A stretch of DNA of 60,000 nt, taken from contig NMRA01000046.1 of the NCBI GenBank assembly GCA_002633005.1, positions 450,266 to 510,265 on the forward strand, given 5' to 3'. Shown here piece after piece: positions 53,701 to 60,000 of this stretch; position 1 is the first letter of the stretch, and each line of letters starts with the position of its first letter. The stretch comes from Phoronis australis. Lineage: Eukaryota; Phoronida; Phoronidae. The position numbers and the translations under genes are program-made. The notes beneath the pieces were generated by a model. It did no database searches. It was not told the DNA's origin and worked only from the letters and a program-made list of their open reading frames with translations.

Positions 53701-55675
53701 GCTAGGTTATACTGACCTACTTTCAAAGCATGTGCTATGTAAATCATTGTGGGGCGTCACACAGATCATTGATATGTAGTCCTTTAACACACAGGATTAA
53801 ACATATTGAATTACAAGGCACTCAGTCGCCTCCACAAATCTTCAACTTGTCGATGGTACTGTGATCTCAATAACCCTGCAGTCCTCTTTGTTCATCCCAC
53901 ATCAGAATTCAAGTATCATTTGACTGTGTATACTTAAACCAATTTACGTTTTTATGCGAAGTTTTTACAATTTATTGTTGCTGGGACCATCAAAATGGGC
54001 AGAAACACGACGAACAACAATTCATTTAAGTAAGCTAGGTTTTATAACTTTCAAATTATTACCTAGTATTATCTAAAAAACATAATTAATTTAGGAATAC
54101 AATTATAAACTTAAAAGTATCAGAAATAAACCAATGCTGAAATAAACTGTTATTCATTTGCCTTAAAAGTGCAAATATTCAGTTGCCAGGAGTCTAAAAC
54201 ATCTTTAATCATGTTTACTTAAAACAGGGCATGGAATGATTAATGACAAAAAGAGGAAAATATATACCATTCCACAAATAAATAGGCTTGTGTGACGGAT
54301 ACTAAGTTTTTGGCATTGTAAAATTTAACTGAATTTAACATGGCATGAATAAAGTCAAAATAATAATAAAAATAGCCGGAAACAAGGAAACTGGAAATCA
54401 AATAAGAGAAAAACAAAACCAAAAGAGCTAGGAAATCCTTTTATTTAAAAGAGGAAAATTCCAGTCCTGTTAAAAAAGTTAATACCAATGATCTTTTATT
54501 TCAACCTTAGATTATAGATTATGAAATGGAAATGGAAGAATGAAGCACGCTCACCATGTTTGGTGTTTATGATAGCAGGTGATAACATTATTACATCCTC
54601 TATCACAAAGCTTAAACCAATGCTCTTTGATAACAAAATCGATATCAGGAGGTAAATGTGAATGCCAGTTACAAGGACAGTAGAGGAAAAATATATTAAT
54701 TTTGAATGATCTCTATAATTGTGTTTTGCACTTCAACTTGTCGAAAAACGGACACAATAGTAAAACAAAACAGTGACCATATTCAACAATTTAGGTAAAC
54801 TTTCACAACATTTATCTTCCTCCCAAGATCATTTAGAAAAAACAGTGCAATTGGCATTATGACTTTTGGTTTACCTGACTGAGAGTGCAAACTCTCCCTT
54901 CAAAGAACTCGGTCGCAGTAGAAATGTTCCATCAACCCCATTCTGCAACAACAAACTTTCTGCCAAGTGCCTGGTCAATGAAGGATGATACCAACTGAAA
55001 CAACAAGTGCCTGGTCAATGAAGGATGATACCAACTAAAACAACAAGTTCTGGTCAATAAGGATGATACCAACTGAAACAACAAATGTTAGCATCAACAG
55101 TCTAAAGCCAAATCAGGTTGTGACTTTCACTGGAATGTTACTGGTATCAAAACATGACTACAAAATCAATGCACAAAAGTTTTTTGATCTGAAGTAATCA
55201 AACCATGTAAAATGGTCACATACATATCCATAGGGGATTATTTCCTTCTGTTACGTTAAAATCGCACTAAATCATTTAATAGTGTAAACTGTTAAAAACA
55301 ACCATTTTCTTCACAGGCACATTAACTTTTCCAAAGCTCAGACATATTGCTCTTATCATTTGTTTCAACTGAAACAAATTACAGTAAAATTTCCCTATAT
55401 ATGAGACAATATATGGGAAACAGGTGAAATTTTGTTAATTATTTCTACCAAAGTAATATTTCATATTTTCAAACACTTAATTACTATAGATTACCATTTG
55501 ACAACAATGCTCAAAAAATGTGAAAATGAAAAAAGCCAAGCCTTTGTCTCAATTTTACAGTAAATTGACTCACTGGATAACCAAAAATCCTGTTGTTACA
55601 TCAGATATGCCTTGCTACTTACTCAATGTCACCCAGTGACAGTGTAATGTCTGAATGACAATGCAACTGACTCAT
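47793..55675 (-). CDS. DAPP1: DAPP1-like adaptor (SH2 + PH domains)
   Basis: Minus-strand coding exons in order: 55675-55623, 54994-54875, 52170-52037, 49699-49575, 49317-49121 and 47904-47817 (or to a stop at 47793). The SH2 domain shows [52 protein letters not shown] and [10 protein letters not shown] tyrosine follows in EPDIYDEV, matching the phosphorylated site of the vertebrate protein. The PH domain shows [27 protein letters not shown], then [20 protein letters not shown] and ILQWKL. The family binds phosphotyrosine and 3-phosphoinositides downstream of PI3K at the plasma membrane. The start ATG has an in-frame TGA four codons upstream. The C-terminus is uncertain: either it reads on from WKL to TGA at 47793, or a donor GTCAGT leads to another exon. 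Confidence 0.92.
49121..49317 (-). CDS. DAPP1: DAPP1 exon: N-terminal half of PH domain
   Basis: The acceptor TTTATAG and the donor GTAAAA bound the exon. It encodes [20 protein letters not shown] and [11 protein letters not shown], containing the K-x-W-K-x-R-W-F beta1-beta2 loop that contacts phosphoinositide phosphates in this class of PH domain. Confidence 0.92.
50738..50969. mobile_element. TIR DNA transposon, copy D, left part, cut by assembly gap
   Basis: TA then CTGTATTGGCTC, GGGACGCTTATTG and a segment with AAAATCGGAAGCTAGGATTC and TTACGCTCTGTGACGTAT match copy A (3840-4000) closely. The remainder falls in the N gap. It lies in a DAPP1 intron. Confidence 0.75.
50970..51645. other. 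Assembly gap (676 N)
   Basis: All bases are N; the gap lies in the DAPP1 intron next to a transposon copy. Confidence 0.99.
52171..54874. other. DAPP1 intron 2, no further exon recognised
   Basis: The flanking exons join in phase without a missing SH2 segment, so no exon is needed here. A 142-codon minus-strand ORF (52991-53419) lacks domain character and splice context. Confidence 0.6.
54965..55083 (-). repeat. 40-bp tandem triplication of the DAPP1 exon 2 acceptor
   Basis: On the minus strand each unit reads GTTGTTTCAG (TTTTAG in the middle copy) then TTGGTATCATCCTT and ATTGACCAG. The unit nearest the exon is the working acceptor at 54994. Units are 40, 40 and 38 bp. The two outer acceptors would add 40 or 78 nt, one shifting the frame and the other meeting a stop after DWYHPY. 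Confidence 0.93.
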
Positions 55676-56356
55676 ATCCACTTGTCAGTCCTTTCGAGAA
55701 GCAAAACTAAAATTTCTGAAATGTATTTCGGACCCATCCACGAAGTGCAAACGTACACAGCGCTTATGATGCGGGTTTGACAATCACGGTGTTTACCACT
55801 GATATTTCCCGGTTAACTTAAGTTATGATTTTCATTTCCGGGTGTTTCACTTCTTGTTTTACCAACTCAACGGTATGATCGGCAGTCAAAGGTCAGGCGT
55901 CACTGGCCAAGTTTAAACTGCTTAGGAAGGCCACCCACGTCACCTTAAGACGTCCAGGATACTGGGACCGGTGTTTTGACTACGAAACTCCGCACGTTGA
56001 TAAGCTGTCAAGTGTAGGTGACTGCTGTGAGATAAAATCTATTGGGGCAGACATCAACAACTCCGCACAATGACCTTTTTCAATGTGAGACCCACAACTA
56101 GTTTACGTAAATATTTTAATGTTAGTATAACACCTTTGGAATCGTTTTAAATGTAAATATACTTTTTAAAATATTAAAATTTGTTTGAAAGTACAATTAT
56201 TGCATCATTATTTTTTATAAGAAAATATTTGGGAGCACAAATGTAAGTCATCAGGTCATGTGACTTGTGCGAAAAACGACAAAGACAAGAGTCGAGTGCT
56301 TAGCGGATTAGAATTTTAGTGTATTAAGAGATTAGATTGTTCACATTTTGGAAAGT
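55676..56356. promoter_or_regulatory. Shared divergent promoter region of DAPP1 and KAT8
   Basis: The two start codons are 681 bp apart and point away from each other. The DAPP1-side half is less AT-rich than the surroundings (55680-55990), with ACGTCA-type strings (CCCACGTCACC) but no obvious TATA box. Both 5' UTRs must fall in this stretch. Whether one promoter serves both genes is inference. Confidence 0.5.
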
Positions 56357-59300
56357 ATGGAGACAATTGCTCCTCAGAACAATGGTTTCAAAGATAAAGA
56401 AAACATTGAAGACCCAAATGACATCGTGGTGGGCGGTCATTATCTTGTAAAACGCTCCGACAACACATGGCGTAAGTCGGTCACTCGTCTCTGGAATGGA
56501 GTGTAGTTTTGCTCTTTCACTCCTTCTGTTCTGTTTGTGTAAACTGTAAACCACGGGAATTTATCTCGATGATTTTAAAAAGTAGCTCGGTAATAGTCAG
56601 ATATGTGGTGTTGTAGATGTGCTACCGGTGAATCATATGAGCCTCTGTTAGCTACTCGCTAACGGGCAATTGCCTAGCTGAATGGTTAGCACGCTTGCCA
56701 TTTTTATGGGGGTAGCTGGTTCGATCCCGGATCCCTGGGTCGGGTAATCTCAGCTATTACTACAAATGGCGTAGTCGGCAAACGGATGATATACCGATGA
56801 AGCACTGCCAACTAGTACCCACGGACCTCGGGACGGCGCGCATGGAAGGTTCCAGGAGTCCAGGACCTGTATGAGAGACTACCTTGTGTTCACCTGTGTT
56901 GTGGCGGTAAAGGTACCAAGTGACGTTGATGACCTGTATGCGAGACATCCTGGTGTTCACCTTCCTGGTGGCGTGCCTGTGTTCCGTAGGAAAGGGGGGA
57001 ATGTTGTAGATGTGCTTCCGGTGAATCATATGAGCCTCTGTTAGCTACTCGCTAACAGGCAATTGCCTTTTAGCTGAATGGTTAGCACGCTTGCCGGTTT
57101 TATGGGGGTCACTGGTTTGATCCCCGGGTCGGGCAATCTCGGCTATTACTACAGTGGGTTCCTGATTTAAAAGTGATATGCATCTAGTTATCGTACTACT
57201 GTAGAGTGTAGAAGTAGTGAAAAATCACCTAATCCAAGTTTCAAACCTGGTAGACAGTGACCACTGTCAGACCACTGTCTCTTGCTGGCTCAGTAGAGAC
57301 GCTGTAGCTCCTATACTATTGGGGCTTGATATGCCGCAAGTTTTTCAGTGAATTATGCATCACACAGATTAAAAAATCAAAGACACGTTGTTATAAGTAC
57401 CTTTTGCACATAGCGGGACATGGCTTAGGAGGCTGTCGATGTCTTTAATTCCTTCCAGCTCTAACAAATACTCGTGTTGTCAAACTTTTTCTTCGAGTAG
57501 TCCTTCGTTCAGTTCCCAAAATGGGAAAATGGCCATTTAGTTGGAGGGAGGAAGGAAGTATGACTTTTAGGTGAATTCCCTGAAGAATTTTAATTAATTT
57601 CTATTCAAACAAAAGATAACGTGATGACAATGACATAGGTTTGAAAGTCCAAATAGGCCTGTGATGAAGTTGGTTTTTTGACACCAGAACGTAGTTTATA
57701 GTGACGACAAGTAACGCAATAGTAATATAGTAATATCCAACAATGAAAGTACTGTAAATTACATAAAGATGAAAATTGTGGGGATTAGTTTTTAAAATGG
57801 TGTTATTTATTGGGGAGATCGAGGATTGAGTGCAGTAACTGAATATGTTGAGCCTGGAACCACTGAAGGCATATGTTGAGCCTGGAACCATTGAATAAAT
57901 ATGGTGAGCCTGGAACCATGGAACGAATTGGATTTCTCATTTCATCGGGGTTTGACTCTTTAGAGAAATTCATTATTCATGGTTATTATTTTTATTTCAG
58001 ATCCAGCTGAGATAATTCAAACACGTCTGAATGAGCTGTCAGATGGACGTCGGGAATACTATGTCCACTATGAAGGCTGTAAGTTTCCTATTGGGTCAGA
58101 AAAATTGATTGTTAATTATAATGCTGGAATGGGCCATTACGAATTGTTAAAATGAATTATGGGGTTAAGAGACCATTTCTTAACTAACATTACATACAGT
58201 AAACATCAGTTGTTACGTCCTTCCCAGGCCAGCTGGCTAAAAATTGAAGACTGAAATATGGACCAATACGGAGGGTGATGTCCGGTCATACAGACCGACA
58301 GAGAGTAATGTCGTCTGAGGCTGAAGGAGAAATGCAACATCGCTCTCCAAGGTCAGCTAGACCTGATATGGCCCAGAAATTTGCCTGTTTTGTTTTATTA
58401 AATGAGCACTGATGCTTGTGTCCTCTGATTTTTATCTCCCTATTAGTTTGGCATGTTCTTGCATCATGGTGTGATATACTGGCATTGTTTATGGTCGATG
58501 TCTAATTGTTCAGATCGTAATGGTGGCATATGACATCCATGTGACATGAGTGAAATATGATATTCTACTGCCTGCTTCGTCAGTATTATCATATAATGGA
58601 AGTTATCGTACTGCGTTTTAGCAAGTCAGAGGACAGAAGTATGAGTGACTGTATGGTAATGGCTTACTCATTCTGAGTGTTTTGTTATGACCAATCATAT
58701 AGATGACTTCAGTTTTTTAGCATTATTTAAGTTTGTAAGATAATAATGTGACTAGTTAGACAATTTTATGAAAATGTCTGTATTTGAAGCACTGTTTTCC
58801 TTTCAATTGGCAGTCAATAGAAGACTGGATGAATGGGTTGAAGCTGAGAAGTTTGACCTCAAGAAGCGTATAGAGGGGAGCACACAAAAAGAAATCACAT
58901 CGACTCTTATAACTGACATAGCTGAGGGAACTGACAGAAAGATAACAAGAAATCAGAAAAGAAAACACGATGAAATAAATCATGTTCAAAAGGTAAGCAA
59001 ACTGGTCTCCCATCAGTCAGAACATGGACACAATCAACATGTAATTATATTGATTAAGATGCAAAAATTGCTAACTTCCAGCAGGTAGGGAGTGTGTTTG
59101 ACCCTTGTATTAGAGATAAGCTGTGTTCTGCTCAAAACTATAAGTACTTAATATGCTGTTCTGGTTTCTTTTTGTTCTATCCTGCGGCTGTTTTTTCAAC
59201 ATATGAATCTGTATCTCAAAGTAAATTTTACCACAGGTTGGATATCTGTTTTGATAACCAGCTCCAACTCATGTGTCAGTGAAATTTGGAGAAACACCCC

Positions 59301-60000
59301 TTGTAGCATTTTGTTATCATTTGGTGCAACAGAATTCATGAGGAACGAACTTTGTTTTCTCTTGGGTGTGTGGCTGAGTAGTTGATAATAACTGTGTATT
59401 CTATTGATGTTTTGCAGACTTATGCTGACATGGACCCAACAACTGCAGCACTGGAGAAGGAACATGAAGCTGTAAGTGATGTGTTGTCATAGTCATCATG
59501 TCTTTGTTCAAGTACTCTGCAGACGTGCACAAACTTTGGAGGTTAAGTTTAACATAGCCATATTGTGGCTGTAAATTTTCAGCGTTTTTGATGAACTGAG
59601 TTGTTTGTTTATCATTTTAAGCAATTTTTAAACATCGGACTCTATTTCTTTTGTTTCATGATATTTAGTTTTAAATACTTCACAGCCAGATTTTTTTGTT
59701 ATGGCCACCATGTGAGAGCTGTGAACACTCACTGAAATCTTTGCAGTGCATTCAAACATGGAAGTCCATTGGTTCCTGATGTGGGGTGAGAACATGCCGA
59801 GTTACACACTGAACTCATTTGTAGATCACCAAGATAAAGTACATAGACAAAGTGCAGATAGGGAAGTATGAAATCGATGCCTGGTACTTCTCACCGTATC
59901 CTGAGGAGTATGGAAAGCAGTCCAAGTTGTGGGTGTGTGAATATTGTCTCAAGTACATGAAACTGGAGAAATCCTATCGGTACCATCAGGTATGAATGTA
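56357..60000 (+). CDS. KAT8: KAT8/MOF MYST-family histone acetyltransferase, N-terminal exons (partial)
   Basis: Exons 56357-56471, 58001-58078, 58814-58992, 59418-59471 and 59825-59989; the gene runs off the right edge. The ATG at 56357 starts an acidic N-terminus that leads into a chromo-barrel domain ([34 protein letters not shown]). Then come the linker [19 protein letters not shown] and [17 protein letters not shown], nearly identical to vertebrate MOF. Last is the start of the MYST domain, with [17 protein letters not shown] and the C2HC zinc-finger cysteines in [11 protein letters not shown] acetylates histone H4 lysine 16 within the MSL and NSL complexes. The catalytic acetyl-CoA site is downstream of the window. 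The R-R-L-D-E-W string and the T-R-N-Q-K-R-K linker separate it from KAT5. Confidence 0.95.
56609..56764 (+). repeat. TRIM left LTR carrying A and B boxes of a pol III promoter
   Basis: TAGCTGAATGG (56675) fits the A-box consensus TRGYNNARNNG, and GGTTCGATCCC (56718) fits the B-box consensus RGTTCRANNCC. They start 43 bp apart, the spacing found in tRNA genes. A full cloverleaf is not convincing, so I do not call a tRNA gene. Confidence 0.8.
57002..57153 (+). repeat. TRIM right LTR
   Basis: It matches the left LTR across its length, with small differences. The B box here has one change (GGTTTGATCCC) and the A box is intact. Confidence 0.85.
57841..57924. repeat. Three ~28-bp tandem repeats in KAT8 intron 1
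   Basis: The unit ATATGTTGAGCCTGGAACCA recurs three times with GGTGAG in the last copy. It does not touch a splice site. Confidence 0.9.

Larger units (their letters stand above)
56605..57157. mobile_element. Complete miniature LTR retrotransposon (TRIM) with tRNA-like LTRs
   Basis: Two direct repeats of about 155 bp (56609-56764 and 57002-57153) begin TGTTGTAGATG and end TTACTACA, giving TG...CA ends. A 4-bp GTGG duplication flanks the element. Two bases after the first LTR is TGGCGTAGTCGGCA, resembling the tRNA-Ser primer-binding site of some Ty3/gypsy elements. Directly before the second LTR is a purine tract AGGAAAGGGGGGAA. The 237-bp interior is non-coding and contains an imperfect ~70-bp duplication (GACCTGTATG ... 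GTTCACCT ... GGCG). It sits in KAT8 intron 1. It is too small to encode proteins and must rely on a partner element. Confidence 0.85.

Noticed and set aside
56670-56745. Possible tRNA gene
   Set aside because: A and B boxes are good, but the acceptor and anticodon stems do not pair convincingly. The same sequence recurs in the second LTR, so it is part of the TRIM.

Overview
The window is nuclear DNA of an invertebrate animal. It has spliced genes with long GT-AG introns, Polinton/Maverick and LINE remnants, TIR transposons, a miniature LTR element and two assembly gaps of N (29267-29863 and 50970-51645). The host genes are an invertebrate fibrocystin-L, DAPP1 and KAT8. They do not let me choose between an invertebrate deuterostome and a lophotrochozoan, so the species is left open.

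Region 1 (about 1-15150) is a transposon graveyard. Decayed Polinton genes lie head-to-head: a short minus-strand set (about 1330-2745) and a longer plus-strand set (about 2748-14820). The plus-strand set runs penton-like tail, PC4-like protein, packaging ATPase, pX-like basic protein, small conserved structural protein, major capsid protein and adenain-like protease. Three younger insertions interrupt it. Two TA-flanked TIR transposons sit in the PC4-like gene (3606-5179) and the ATPase gene (6304-8954). A 5'-truncated LINE sits in the capsid gene (10625-13151) with a 12-bp target-site duplication. No polymerase or integrase was found.

Region 2 (16934-46157, plus strand) holds the last 30 exons, about 1,900 codons, of a PKHD1L1/fibrocystin-L-like receptor. 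It covers the end of the first G8 region, PbH1 parallel-beta-helix blocks, a second G8 domain, a single transmembrane helix and a short cytoplasmic tail. The 5' half (IPT/TIG part) is not in the window. Two introns use GC-AG boundaries. One intron carries a 5.8-kb foldback-like transposon full of GCGGAA/TTCCGC palindromes; another carries a third TA-flanked TIR element.

Region 3 (47793-60000) holds DAPP1 (minus strand, SH2 plus PH) and, divergent from it, the first five exons of KAT8/MOF (plus strand, running off the window). Their start codons are 681 bp apart, which suggests a shared promoter. KAT8 intron 1 contains a complete miniature LTR element (TRIM) whose LTRs carry a tRNA-like pol III promoter.

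The most unusual theme is that five separate tandem duplications span or copy exon-intron junctions. Two are minisatellites whose every unit carries a GTAAGT splice donor, with 14 and 7 donors. In the second the array is open in frame, so choosing different donors would add 12-residue steps to the protein. A third array triplicates a DAPP1 acceptor. Two others are decayed copies of exon starts lying just upstream of the real exon.
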